A stretch of 52,894 bases of DNA from Candidatus Peregrinibacteria bacterium (GTDB taxonomy: Bacteria; Patescibacteriota; Gracilibacteria; UBA1369; UBA12473), in assembly GCA_018659585.1 (NCBI GenBank), contig JABJMC010000016.1, forward strand, positions 1 to 52,894, in the 5' to 3' direction. A program made the translations under genes and the position numbers. A model generated the notes under the pieces. The model saw nothing but the letters and a program-made list of their open reading frames with translations. It ran no database searches and was not told the DNA's origin. Each line of letters begins with the position of its first letter. The stretch's first letter is position 1. Of the stretch, positions 1 to 7,762 are shown in pieces.

Positions 1-128
1 AAGAGGAAGAGGAAGAGGAAGAGGAAGAGGAAGAGGAAGAGGAAGAGGAAGAGGAAGAGGAAGAGGAAGAGGAAGAGGAAGAGGAAGAGGAAGAGGAAGA
101 GGAAGAGGAAGAGGAAGAGGAAGAGGAA
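1..128. repeat. Perfect hexanucleotide repeat (AAGAGG)n
   Basis: Twenty-one uninterrupted copies of AAGAGG followed by AA, starting at the first base of the window, so the true length is unknown. The plus strand is entirely purine. In the open frame it reads as alternating GAG and GAA codons, giving at least 42 consecutive glutamates. Changes in copy number would keep the frame because the unit is six bases. Confidence 0.97.
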
Positions 129-515
129 CCTCTCTTAGCAGTGCCACTTTCTCGTATTGATATACTTCGTTTGATTTATTTAAATATGCGTGAAGCAAAT
201 ACGCCAGAAGATATTATTGAATCTTTGGGTAGAACGAATGAAGTAGATGGGTGGGAATGGCATGAAGGAAATATTCGTGTCCCATTTCATCTTTTAGAGA
301 CGGTGCGAATAAATGCGGATGATAAAGTTGATTGGAAGACGTATCAAACAACACGCGATGTAGCTACAGTTCTTTGGTGGATAGAGGGAGCTCTTGATGA
401 GGCTGAAGGGTTGATGGATGGTGGTTTATTTGCTCGTTTTAAAGCGGTTGATGTTGAGGCAATGAAGGAAGATTTGAGACAAGGTTTACCAAAAGAGCTT
501 AGGGAATATGTTTAG
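1..515 (+). CDS. Hypothetical protein with poly-Glu tract, 5' partial
   Basis: The reading frame is open from base 3 to the TAG at 513-515 and the gene begins upstream of the window. The visible part is at least 42 glutamates, then Pro-Leu-Leu-Ala-Val, then about 124 residues of ordinary mixed sequence. A GTG at 141 could be read as a start, but the frame continues unbroken into the repeat, so the longer reading is preferred. The C-terminal part looks soluble and probably helical, with a Trp-rich patch (GWEWHEG) and no membrane segment or motif I recognise. folP follows after 22 bases. The glutamate tract is probably a flexible acidic linker or tail; the function is unknown. Confidence 0.75.
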   Translation, partial: EEEEEEEEEEEEEEEEEEEEEEEEEEEEEEEEEEEEEEEEEEPLLAVPLSRIDILRLIYLNMREANTPEDIIESLGRTNEVDGWEWHEGNIRVPFHLLETVRINADDKVDWKTYQTTRDVATVLWWIEGALDEAEGLMDGGLFARFKAVDVEAMKEDLRQGLPKELREYV

Positions 516-537
516 CCTGTGCTAAATTTCGGACGTT

Positions 538-1398
538 ATGAATTTTGTTTTAAAGTCTCGCCAAAAAACGCTTAAATTAGACTGCCCACGGATTATGGGC
601 ATCCTTAATGTGACACCAGATTCTTTTTCGGATGGGGGAGATTTGGATGGAAGTGAGGGTGGAGTGTTGGTGGAGGCTGTTGTGCAACGGGCGCAAAAAA
701 TGATTTTGGAGGGTGCAGACATTTTGGATATTGGAGGAGAGGCTACTGGCCCGGGATCAAAGGATGTAAGTTTAGAAGAGGAGCTTTCGCGAGTGATTCC
801 AGTGATTAAGGCAGTGCGAGCTGAATTGCCAGAAGTTTGGATTTCTGTGGATACGTGGAAGGCAGAAGTGGCGCGGCAGGCGATTGTGGCGGGTGCGGAC
901 ATGGTGAATGACGTGACGGCTTTACGCGGGGATGAGGAAATGGCGAACGTGGTTTTGGAGAATGAGGTGCCGATTTGTTTGATGTATTCAAAAGATGGAA
1001 ATGCGCGAACTACAACAGATTCGATTGAATACGATGATGTGATGGTGACAATTAAAGATTTTTTAAGAGAGAGAGTTGAAATGGCGCAACAAAAAGGAAT
1101 TCCACAAATTATTTTGGACCCAGGAATGGGCGTGTTTGTGAGTATGAATCCTGATTATAGTTATGAGGTTTTGGAGAAACTTCGAGAATTGGAAGAGTTA
1201 GGATTTCCAATTTTGGTGGGAACATCACGGAAGAGTTTTTTGACGGCGAGGTTTGGGGAAAAAGTGCCCAAAGAAAGATTGGAAGGATCGGTAATGACCA
1301 CTTTACAGGCAGCTTTAAATGGTGCACATATTTTGCGGGTGCATGATGTAAAGGAGACGCGAGAAATGATTAATGGAAATTTTATTTGCGTGCTTTAA
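538..1398 (+). CDS. folP: Dihydropteroate synthase
   Basis: Joins p-aminobenzoate to hydroxymethyl-dihydropterin diphosphate to make dihydropteroate in folate synthesis. The 286-residue length fits the family. Visible motifs are ILNVTPDSFSDGG near residues 22-34, DIGGEATGPG at 64-73, DPGMG, GTSRKSF and RVHDV near the C-terminus. One oddity is in the second pterin-site loop: the usual E-S-T-R-P-G reads E-A-T-G-P-G, so the conserved Arg is Gly71. The start is the ATG 9 nt after a TGcTAAATT extended -10 (520-528). The last 17 bases overlap the convergent PrsW gene. folK lies 12.6 kb downstream in the same window, supporting a working folate pathway. Confidence 0.95.
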   Translation: MNFVLKSRQKTLKLDCPRIMGILNVTPDSFSDGGDLDGSEGGVLVEAVVQRAQKMILEGADILDIGGEATGPGSKDVSLEEELSRVIPVIKAVRAELPEVWISVDTWKAEVARQAIVAGADMVNDVTALRGDEEMANVVLENEVPICLMYSKDGNARTTTDSIEYDDVMVTIKDFLRERVEMAQQKGIPQIILDPGMGVFVSMNPDYSYEVLEKLRELEELGFPILVGTSRKSFLTARFGEKVPKERLEGSVMTTLQAALNGAHILRVHDVKETREMINGNFICVL

Positions 1399-2356
1399 TT
1401 CTCCAGGCTGCAAGGTTGACTAGACGTAGTTTACGGAACGGAGCGGTGATTTTGGTGAGTGAGACTTCGCCTTTTTTAAGGTTGGATGCGGTGTCTTTAA
1501 AGCTAGAGAGAGTTTGTTTTTTGATGGAGGGGAATTGTTTGAAAAGTTTACGAAGAGCTTGGCCTTCGATGGCTAGAGTTGTGATTAGTAAAGCTAAGAA
1601 AATCCAGGGAGTTAAGACCATTCCTTTGAACCAAATGGCCGAAACATCGTGCCGAAAATTATAAATAATATGTTCGAAAGTGACCCAGCCAAAAGTTGCA
1701 ACAGGCACTAACCACCACCAAGCTTTAGCCGAAGAAAAGCGTTTTTTAAGATAGAGTCCAAGCCCTAATCCCATCCCAACTAAACCAGTAGCAGCCGCAT
1801 GCCCAATATAACCAACAGTTTCGCCGCTCATGTTTACGCCAAGGGCATCACTAAAAAAGTAAGTGTCGCCAAGGTGTGGCCCGTAAGTAAAACTGAAATT
1901 AATTCCTTCCCAAAAATATTTTTCTAACATTGAAAATCCTGCCCCGCTCATCACAGATAACAGGAGGAAGTCTGAAATATTGAAAACAGTGTGGTGGCGT
2001 TTAATGGTGATGAAAGCAGCAATTAAGACTGGTAGGATTTTGGCAATTTCTTCGATGGTGGGCATGAAAATCCCTCCAAAAAATCCTTCGGAAATTTGGA
2101 GCCCAAGGGCATTGATAATAATTCCGACAAGCAAGGTAAACCCCGCGCCAATTACTAATCCTTGAGTGTAAACAAAAAATCCATACTTGAGACTGACTGT
2201 GCGCGTAATCATGGTTAGCACTAAAATTTCCAACATAAACCAGGCTTCGATCCAAAAACTTTCAAAGTCGCCAGCTAAATATTTAAGTAAAATATAAATC
2301 ACACCGGCGATGGCCGCGATTTCGAGATATTTTTTAAAGGGAGAGGTTTTTTTCAT
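1382..2356 (-). CDS. PrsW-family intramembrane metalloprotease
   Basis: A polytopic membrane protein of 324 residues when read from the Met at 2356. It shows the PrsW family pattern: EEIAK at 102-106, Glu145 in MLEKYF, His186 in GHAAATG and His229 in FEHIIYN, all in or next to hydrophobic segments. Bacillus PrsW cleaves an anti-sigma factor during stress signalling; the substrate here is unknown. The frame is open 23 codons further upstream, but that stretch overlaps the preceding gene, so the 2356 start, 4 bases after that gene's stop, is preferred. The C-terminal ~70 residues are basic and probably cytoplasmic. Its 3' end overlaps folP tail to tail. Confidence 0.85.
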   Translation of the reverse strand: MKKTSPFKKYLEIAAIAGVIYILLKYLAGDFESFWIEAWFMLEILVLTMITRTVSLKYGFFVYTQGLVIGAGFTLLVGIIINALGLQISEGFFGGIFMPTIEEIAKILPVLIAAFITIKRHHTVFNISDFLLLSVMSGAGFSMLEKYFWEGINFSFTYGPHLGDTYFFSDALGVNMSGETVGYIGHAAATGLVGMGLGLGLYLKKRFSSAKAWWWLVPVATFGWVTFEHIIYNFRHDVSAIWFKGMVLTPWIFLALLITTLAIEGQALRKLFKQFPSIKKQTLSSFKDTASNLKKGEVSLTKITAPFRKLRLVNLAAWRIKARK

Positions 2357-2360
2357 AAAA

Positions 2361-2675
2361 TTAATTACCAAGAACGTCAGAAAGAGTGATTTGTTCGCTA
2401 GGGGAATTGCCGGCAGCCCAAACATCAGCGAGTGTGGTAGCTTCGCTAGGAGTCATTTCAAATTCATTGCCAAAAAGTTCACCAAAATCAGGGGAGCTAC
2501 TAGATGAGCCGCCAGAGCTGGCCCCGGAAGATCCGCCAAGAGTGCCTTCATAATAAGAAGTCATAACACTGTGTACCGCGCCTAAAACTCCAGCGCCAAA
2601 CAGATCGCCAAAATGTCCAAGCATGCCATTGCCGCTTCCTAACATTGCCTCGGTGAGATTTCGTATAATTTCCAT
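2361..2675 (-). CDS. Small Gly/Ser-rich hypothetical protein upstream of PrsW
   Basis: About 104 residues from the Met at 2675; a Met at 2705 would add a short hydrophobic MLTLLLLTHY lead. The N-terminal half is glycine-rich and mildly hydrophobic, the middle is a Gly/Ser low-complexity stretch (roughly GGSSGASSGG plus a serine run), and the C-terminal part is acidic. No known domain is recognised. The stop is 4 bases before the protease start, so the two are probably one transcript. Adjacency to an intramembrane protease makes a substrate or partner role possible, but nothing in the sequence shows it. The overlapping plus-strand frame is taken as a shadow. Confidence 0.5.
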   Translation of the reverse strand: MEIIRNLTEAMLGSGNGMLGHFGDLFGAGVLGAVHSVMTSYYEGTLGGSSGASSGGSSSSSPDFGELFGNEFEMTPSEATTLADVWAAGNSPSEQITLSDVLGN

Positions 2676-2756
2676 ATAGTGAGTTAACAATAATAAGGTT
2701 AGCATTTTTATTAACGTGTTGAAAAGTTTTTAATTACACAAAATCACGTTCTTAAA

Positions 2757-2785
2757 TTGACTTTTTAAGGAGTGATCACTAGTCT
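2757..2785 (+). promoter_or_regulatory. Candidate promoter for the PRK-like gene
   Basis: TTGACT (2757-2762), 17 bases, then TAGTCT (2780-2785). It leaves a leader of roughly 30 nt before the ATG at 2822. The -10 is weak; the -35 and the spacing are good. Confidence 0.45.
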
Positions 2786-2821
2786 GTAGGCGCTTTAAGG
2801 GGTTTTATTTAACTTATTTAT

Positions 2822-3688
2822 ATGCCTGATTCAGAAATTCGCCCATTTATAATTGGAATGGGAGGGGATAGTGGATGTGGAAAGAAAACTATGTCTGATA
2901 ATTTGGCTTCGATTGTAGGAGAGGAAAATTTATTGGTGATTAGTATGGATGCTTATCACAAATGGGATAGGGAAGAGATGAAAACTAAGACGATTACTCA
3001 CTTAAATCCGGGATGTAATCATCTAGAATTAGCCTTAGATCATGTAAAGCAATTTAAGGAAGGAAAAACAGTTTGGAAGGTTATTTATGATCACGCCACT
3101 GGTAAATTTACGGAACCTCAAAAAACTGAGCCACGGAAATTTGTATTGATTATGGGATTGCATCCGTATCATTTGCGAGAAATGCGTGACTTGTTTGATT
3201 TTAGAATTTTCTTAAGTCCAGACGAAGATATTCGTAAACGTTGGAAAATTTATCGTGATGTAAAAAAACGTGGTTATACTCCAGATGAAGTTGTGAAAAT
3301 TTTGGCAGATCGAAAACCGGATTCCGTGGGTTATATTAAAGCGCAGGAACAATATGCAGATTTAGTGATTAATTATTTTGCTTTGCGAGACTTAAAAGAA
3401 CGCGCTACGGACAAGGATATGGGCGTGAGTTTTATTTATCACGAAGATCCTAAGGCGGATTTGAAGTTGATGAAAAAATTATTTGAAGATCGTGATATGT
3501 ACGCGGCTCTTCAAGGCGGAGCACTCACAGTAACAGGAGGGAATTCCAAAAAAGATGTTCAAGAATTAGCAGATGTTTTGTTTGATGAAGATTCTTGTAT
3601 TTTGCAAAAAGAAGTAAAATGGAAGGCTGGAGTTTCTGGAATTTGTCAGATTTTATTGGCCTTAGAACTTGATCGACGTGTATGTTAA
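2822..3688 (+). CDS. Phosphoribulokinase-like P-loop protein with altered active-site residues
   Basis: The 288-residue protein follows the phosphoribulokinase family along most of its length: a P-loop GGDSGCGKKT at 14-23, MDAYHKWDREEMK from 43 containing the Asp/Tyr-His of the family, YDHATG at 90-95, MGLHP at 112-116, and a WKIYRDVKKRGY...RKPD...QYADLVI block. Phosphoribulokinase normally makes ribulose 1,5-bisphosphate from ribulose 5-phosphate and ATP. Two positions differ: the Walker A Ser/Thr after GK is Lys22, and the Glu of the conserved EGLHP is Met112. Both normally help hold Mg-ATP, so ordinary kinase activity is doubtful. It overlaps the next gene by 7 bases. No RuBisCO gene is in the window. 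The family is clear; the activity is not. Confidence 0.8.
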   Translation: MPDSEIRPFIIGMGGDSGCGKKTMSDNLASIVGEENLLVISMDAYHKWDREEMKTKTITHLNPGCNHLELALDHVKQFKEGKTVWKVIYDHATGKFTEPQKTEPRKFVLIMGLHPYHLREMRDLFDFRIFLSPDEDIRKRWKIYRDVKKRGYTPDEVVKILADRKPDSVGYIKAQEQYADLVINYFALRDLKERATDKDMGVSFIYHEDPKADLKLMKKLFEDRDMYAALQGGALTVTGGNSKKDVQELADVLFDEDSCILQKEVKWKAGVSGICQILLALELDRRVC

Positions 3689-4125
3689 TTACCAAAGTTT
3701 TTACATTTGATGCGGCGCACAAATTAACCGATTACTATGGAAAATGTGAGCGTTTGCATGGGCATACTTATAAGTTGGAGGTCACGGTTGAGGGCCCAGT
3801 TCATAAAAATGGGATGGTAGTGGATTTTGTGTTGTTGAAGAGGATTGTAAAGCGGCGTGTTTTGGAGAAATTAGATCATCATTATTTGAATGAAGTAGTG
3901 GAAAACCCTTCATCCGAGAGGTTGGCTTCGTTTATATGGGGGGAATTAGTGGGATTGGAGGAGTTGCTTCATGAAGAGATTGAAGATCCGAATTTAAGTG
4001 ATGATTTAAAGGCTTATTTAGAAGACACAAAAGGTTTGAAGCGGGAGGCTCAAGAAGGTGTGAAGCTTTATGAAATAAAACTTTGGGAAAGCCCGACAAG
4101 CTTTGTAGCTTATCGTGGGGATTAG
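3682..4125 (+). CDS. queD: 6-pyruvoyl-tetrahydropterin synthase / QueD family
   Basis: Acts on dihydroneopterin triphosphate. The zinc ligands are His13 (FDAAHKL), His26 and His28 (LHGH). Cys22 and Glu23 sit together in CERLHGH; GMVVDF, LDHH at 64-67, PSSE and a C-terminal WES motif are present. The family contains queuosine-type enzymes that use the Cys, folate-type (PTPS-III) enzymes that use a Glu at the next position, and members with both that can do either. This protein carries both. Residues about 92-127 are a charged insertion. It overlaps the kinase-like gene by 7 bases and is followed by a queuosine-precursor transporter gene, so both roles remain possible. Confidence 0.85.
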   Translation: MLITKVFTFDAAHKLTDYYGKCERLHGHTYKLEVTVEGPVHKNGMVVDFVLLKRIVKRRVLEKLDHHYLNEVVENPSSERLASFIWGELVGLEELLHEEIEDPNLSDDLKAYLEDTKGLKREAQEGVKLYEIKLWESPTSFVAYRGD

Positions 4126-4143
4126 TTGTGGAGGAACTTTTTA

Positions 4144-4152
4144 TGGTAAAGT
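4144..4152 (+). promoter_or_regulatory. Extended -10 of yhhQ, leaderless spacing
   Basis: TGgTAAAGT ending 8 bases before the ATG at 4161, so transcription would start at or next to the start codon. No Shine-Dalgarno site is seen. Confidence 0.5.
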
Positions 4153-4160
4153 AACACGCG

Positions 4161-4910
4161 ATGTTTGAATGGACTTTTAATGAACCGTGGTTTCTTTTGC
4201 AGGCGCTTGTGGCGCTTAGTTTTGTGTTGCTTTGTTTTCGATTGGGGCGAAGTTGGCTGATTGCATATATTGCGATTTCCGTGGTTTTGCTGAATTTAGT
4301 AGTGATGAAACAGGTTAATGTGTTTAGTTTGGAGGCCACACTTGGAAATGTGATTTATGCGTCGCTGTTTTTTGCGACAGATCTTTTGTCTGAACATTAT
4401 GGGAAAAAAGAAGCGTTTAAAGCGGTGCGAATTGGATTTTTTGCGGGGATTTTTGGAATGGTAATGTTGCAGTTTGCACTTAAATACGCGCCAAGTGAAT
4501 TTGATTTTGTGCAGGGATCTTTTGAAACGTTGTTTACTTTGGCGCCACGAATTGTAGGGGCTTCGTTGTTTACTTATTTGGTAACGCAAAATTTAGATGT
4601 TTGGATTTATCACGCTATTAAAAAAAGAACTGGGGAAAAATATTTGTGGATGAGGAATTTGGGTTCTACCGCGGCTTCGCAATTAGTGGATTCGTTTATG
4701 TTTACTTATTTGGCTTTTTACGGGCATTTTGAGGTCTTGCACGAGATTGCGTTTTTTACTTTTGTGATCAAGATGTTAGTGGCGTTTATGGACACTCCTT
4801 TTATTTATTTGTCGCGAATAGCGGCCTTGGAACCCGAAAATGTTCGTAAGCGAGAGCATACGCGAATTGGTCGATTGATTTCACGAATTTCGGGTGAAAG
4901 TGTAGACTAG
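4161..4910 (+). CDS. yhhQ: YhhQ/VUT-family queuosine precursor transporter
   Basis: A 249-residue inner-membrane protein with about six hydrophobic segments. Family signatures are ATDLLSEHYGKKEA near residues 74-87 and RNLGSTAASQLVDSFMF near residues 168-184, both matching the COG1738 pattern. YhhQ imports preQ0/preQ1 for queuosine modification of tRNA. It lies 35 bases after the QueD homologue, which fits a link to deazapurine metabolism, though a cell that imports the precursor may not need QueD for queuosine. The C-terminal tail is basic and cytoplasmic. Confidence 0.85.
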   Translation: MFEWTFNEPWFLLQALVALSFVLLCFRLGRSWLIAYIAISVVLLNLVVMKQVNVFSLEATLGNVIYASLFFATDLLSEHYGKKEAFKAVRIGFFAGIFGMVMLQFALKYAPSEFDFVQGSFETLFTLAPRIVGASLFTYLVTQNLDVWIYHAIKKRTGEKYLWMRNLGSTAASQLVDSFMFTYLAFYGHFEVLHEIAFFTFVIKMLVAFMDTPFIYLSRIAALEPENVRKREHTRIGRLISRISGESVD

Positions 4911-4934
4911 CGTTGTTCCTGAAAAGCTAAACTT

Positions 4935-5492
4935 ATGAATGAAATTGAAGTAAAAATTATTGGGATTGATGTGGATAAGTTGATTGCGCGCCTAGAGGAA
5001 CTTGGGGCGAAGGCGATTTTTTCGGGAATTGTGCGGTGTTTGCATTTTGATTTTCCAGAACATACTTTGCGAAAAAATGGACGTTTAATGAGGTTGCGCC
5101 GCTGGGAAGCAGAGGAGGGATTTAAAGATAAATTTGAAATTTGCACTAAAGGTCCCAAGGAAATTGTAGATGGTTGTAAATCGCGCGAGGAATTAGAAAC
5201 TTATGTGGAAGATGCAGATAAATTTGAGCAATTAATGTATCGGTTGGGGTTTGAGGCGACGCTAAATAACGATAAACACCGACGTTCTTATGTTTTGGGT
5301 GGGGCACACATTGATATTGATGCTTATCCGGGAGTCCCAGTTTATATGGAGATTGAGGCCATGAGTTCACACGTAGTAGATGACACGATTGAGCTGTTGC
5401 AATTACAGGAATACGAGCGAAGTACGGAGACTGCGAATGAGATGTTTAAACGATTGTATCCAGATGTGGATTTTGATAATTTAAAGATTTAA
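4935..5492 (+). CDS. CYTH-domain protein (class IV adenylate cyclase / triphosphatase-like)
   Basis: A 185-residue single-domain protein with the CYTH signature at its start, EIEVKIIG (E-x-E-x-K at residues 3-7), then basic strands (RLMRLRRW, KHRRSY) and acidic strands (HIDIDAYPG, VYMEIE) that line the triphosphate tunnel. Members hydrolyse or cyclise triphosphates: class IV adenylate cyclase, thiamine triphosphatase or inorganic triphosphatase. The sequence resembles CyaB-type members but does not fix the substrate. It stands 24 bases after yhhQ and 2 bases before the thioredoxin-like gene, so it is probably in that transcription unit. Confidence 0.85.
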   Translation: MNEIEVKIIGIDVDKLIARLEELGAKAIFSGIVRCLHFDFPEHTLRKNGRLMRLRRWEAEEGFKDKFEICTKGPKEIVDGCKSREELETYVEDADKFEQLMYRLGFEATLNNDKHRRSYVLGGAHIDIDAYPGVPVYMEIEAMSSHVVDDTIELLQLQEYERSTETANEMFKRLYPDVDFDNLKI

Positions 5493-5494
5493 AA

Positions 5495-6046
5495 ATGGCA
5501 GAATACACTCTTGCGACTAATCCGTTTCCTGTTGGTTCCAGTGCGCCGGATTTTGAATTACTTGGTGCTGATGGTGAAACGTATAATTTGGCGAGTTTTG
5601 CGGATAAGGATGTTTTGGTAGTGGCGTTTGTTTGTAATCATTGCCCGTATGTGGTGGCTTATTGGGATCGCTTGAAGGCGTTGGTAGCGGAGTTTGTGGA
5701 GGTTCAATTTGTGGGGGTAAATTCAAATGATGATGTGAATTATCCAGATGATTCTTATGAAAAAATGGTGGAGTTAGTGGCGCGTGAAGGGATTGATTTT
5801 CCTTATTTACGTGATGATTCGCAAGCGGTGGCCAAGGCTTATCACGCCGAAAGAACACCCCAAGTTTTTGTGTTTAGTAAAGACCGAAAATTAGTTTATA
5901 CGGGAGGGATTGATGATAGTTGCCGTGACCCAGAACAAGTTGGAGAACAGATGCTTAAGGATGCTTTGGTGGCAATGCGCGAAGGACACGAAATTGTAAA
6001 ACCAGAGGCGCCTTCGATTGGCTGTTCGATTAAATGGAAGTATTAG
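5495..6046 (+). CDS. Thioredoxin-like (AhpC/TSA-type) redox protein
   Basis: A 183-residue thioredoxin-fold protein. The family pattern is seen in SSAPDFELLGADG at the start, FVCNHCPYV (CNHC redox pair near residues 48-51), a cis-Pro region RTPQVFVF and the characteristic ending PSIGCSIKWK. There is no signal peptide, so it should act in the cytoplasm as a thiol oxidoreductase or peroxidase-like protein. It starts 2 bases after the CYTH gene, and its stop overlaps the convergent membrane-protein gene by 4 bases. Confidence 0.9.
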   Translation: MAEYTLATNPFPVGSSAPDFELLGADGETYNLASFADKDVLVVAFVCNHCPYVVAYWDRLKALVAEFVEVQFVGVNSNDDVNYPDDSYEKMVELVAREGIDFPYLRDDSQAVAKAYHAERTPQVFVFSKDRKLVYTGGIDDSCRDPEQVGEQMLKDALVAMREGHEIVKPEAPSIGCSIKWKY

Positions 6047-7683
6047 GTTGGTTGTATTTGTTGAAGGAAATCAGAGACTTCCATTCCAGAATTAGCTCTT
6101 TGGCGCATGGTGATGGCATCGTGAAAATCTTGTTGATTTATAACCCTTAATGGTAGGTCATATTTTTCACGCACAAACTTGTCCATGTCGCGGAGATCTT
6201 GAATGAAACCTTCGCCAACAGTCCCATCTCTGCCTAAACCATAAAACATAAGATTAACGCCGTTAAACATTACATATACAAAATATCCTTGGTGAATTGA
6301 TTCTGGGGTGGAATAGCGTTTAGTTGGTAAATCTTTGGGGTCGTTTGGTTCAAAATGGGCGCGATAAGTAGAGCCATGAGTGTCTTCCATTAGCAATTGG
6401 TCGTTATCTTGGGGGTCAAAATCAGCGAAGCTTCTAAGTAATAAACCGCTATTTTTAGTACAAAAAGAGCCGTCAAGGATTCCAATTAAATTGCCGTTGA
6501 GAGTAGTACCTTTGTCATAGTGATTAACATTAACGGCTCCAAGTGATTTGTTAGTAGGCAGAGGGCTCTTAGACGCGGATTTGTATGTTCCTGGAATTCC
6601 GTGAGTGCAGGCGTGTTCCATAATTTCAAAAGGAGCTCTACCTAAAGCCATTTCTTTAATAATTCGTTCTGCTTCGGCATCGAGGTCTGTGTCGTCAGTA
6701 ATTTCTTCGGGGGCGGGAGTTGGTGTTTCGGGTTCTGGCGGAGTGATGGTTTCATCGTCTCCTTCGGTATCTGGTTTTTGGACGAGTGAAGAGAGGAAAT
6801 TGTTGATGGCATCAGTAGGTGAAAAACCTTTTTGAAGTATTTGGGCTCCAATTAGTAAAAAAATAGCAGTAGCTACGGCGGCACTAGCAGTAAGTAAGGC
6901 CCGACTACGACGGATATTGCGACGTTGTTTGGCAAGGGCATAATTATAATCCGCATCATTAATAACTCGTAGGCTCTCATGTCCAACTTGAGCGGCTTTA
7001 ATGGCCGTAACACGCCAGCTTTCAGTTTCTTTGTTTGCTAGAAACAAATCATGTCTGAGGCTAGAAACTTCAGCTGTTTGATTAATGCGTTCTAATTCTT
7101 CACGAATAATGTTGGTGATTTCTGGGTGACGATCAGGGTTACGCCTTAAAACACGTACTAAAAATTCTATTAGTTCAAGTCGATCAATTCCACGATGAGG
7201 TAATACGATGGTGGGTTTATGTTCCTTTGGGAAGAGTATGGTTGCTTCAAATCTATTGTCAGCATCAAGGATGCGGCGAGGACGTTGTTTTTCTCTGGTA
7301 ATTAAAGATTTACTGACATGCAAAGCCGAACCTTCTCGGTTTAAAGGATGGGCTAAAGATAGTTCAAAGAAATCTAAAGATTGGGAAGTAGTAATAAAAG
7401 GATCCCGTGAAGGCTCAAAGGTAAGTTGAGCTTTTTTGTGTCTGCTTCCAGTGCTGAGGCTCGTGGTATCGGATTCAGCATCAAAGTTAAGGCCATACAT
7501 CCCAGGATCTCCGGCAATATGGTGTAAAAAAGCAATAATATCAAAACACATCTCAGGACTAGCTTCACCTTCTATTTGGGAAGTAGTGGCTTGAAGCTCA
7601 GGTTCATTTATACCGAGTTCTTCGAGGGCCCAAAATTGTTCTTGGTCTAGGTCAAGGGGCTCGGGGCCTCTAAAAGTTTTCAT
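6043..7683 (-). CDS. Unknown single-pass membrane protein
   Basis: 546 residues. The first ~260 residues appear cytoplasmic and charged, with a helical region near 165-255. One transmembrane segment follows at about 262-284 after a basic RRNIRRSR stretch. A Pro/Glu/Thr-rich linker (303-334) leads to a ~210-residue outer domain with a pair of cysteines (HACTHG, GSFCTK). No known domain is recognised. It is divergently transcribed from a class A PBP gene whose product also has a cytoplasmic N-terminal region and one membrane anchor; the promoters overlap, so a joint role in the cell envelope is plausible but unproven. Confidence 0.8.
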   Translation of the reverse strand: MKTFRGPEPLDLDQEQFWALEELGINEPELQATTSQIEGEASPEMCFDIIAFLHHIAGDPGMYGLNFDAESDTTSLSTGSRHKKAQLTFEPSRDPFITTSQSLDFFELSLAHPLNREGSALHVSKSLITREKQRPRRILDADNRFEATILFPKEHKPTIVLPHRGIDRLELIEFLVRVLRRNPDRHPEITNIIREELERINQTAEVSSLRHDLFLANKETESWRVTAIKAAQVGHESLRVINDADYNYALAKQRRNIRRSRALLTASAAVATAIFLLIGAQILQKGFSPTDAINNFLSSLVQKPDTEGDDETITPPEPETPTPAPEEITDDTDLDAEAERIIKEMALGRAPFEIMEHACTHGIPGTYKSASKSPLPTNKSLGAVNVNHYDKGTTLNGNLIGILDGSFCTKNSGLLLRSFADFDPQDNDQLLMEDTHGSTYRAHFEPNDPKDLPTKRYSTPESIHQGYFVYVMFNGVNLMFYGLGRDGTVGEGFIQDLRDMDKFVREKYDLPLRVINQQDFHDAITMRQRANSGMEVSDFLQQIQPT

Positions 7684-7702
7684 TGGGTGGATGAATTTAG
7701 GC

Positions 7703-7736
7703 TTGTCAATTGTAGGTCATTATCGTAATGTGTCAA
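7703..7736. promoter_or_regulatory. Overlapping divergent promoters
   Basis: Plus strand: TTGTCA (7703-7708), 17 bases, TAATGT (7726-7731), pointing to the PBP gene. Minus strand: TTGACA (7736-7731), 16 bases, TACAAT (7714-7709), pointing to the membrane-protein gene at 7683. The two promoters occupy the same 34 bases, so polymerase could serve only one direction at a time. Confidence 0.6.
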
Positions 7737-7762
7737 TACCTAAGTTTGTTTTCACCCCTAAA

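Noticed and set aside
2822-3688. A Calvin-type phosphoribulokinase linked to RuBisCO
   Set aside because: No RuBisCO gene is present in the window, and two Mg-ATP positions are substituted.
7691-7762. The upstream ATG as the PBP start
   Set aside because: A well-spaced promoter lies between it and the next ATG, and the added 24 residues have no family support; it is kept only as an alternative.
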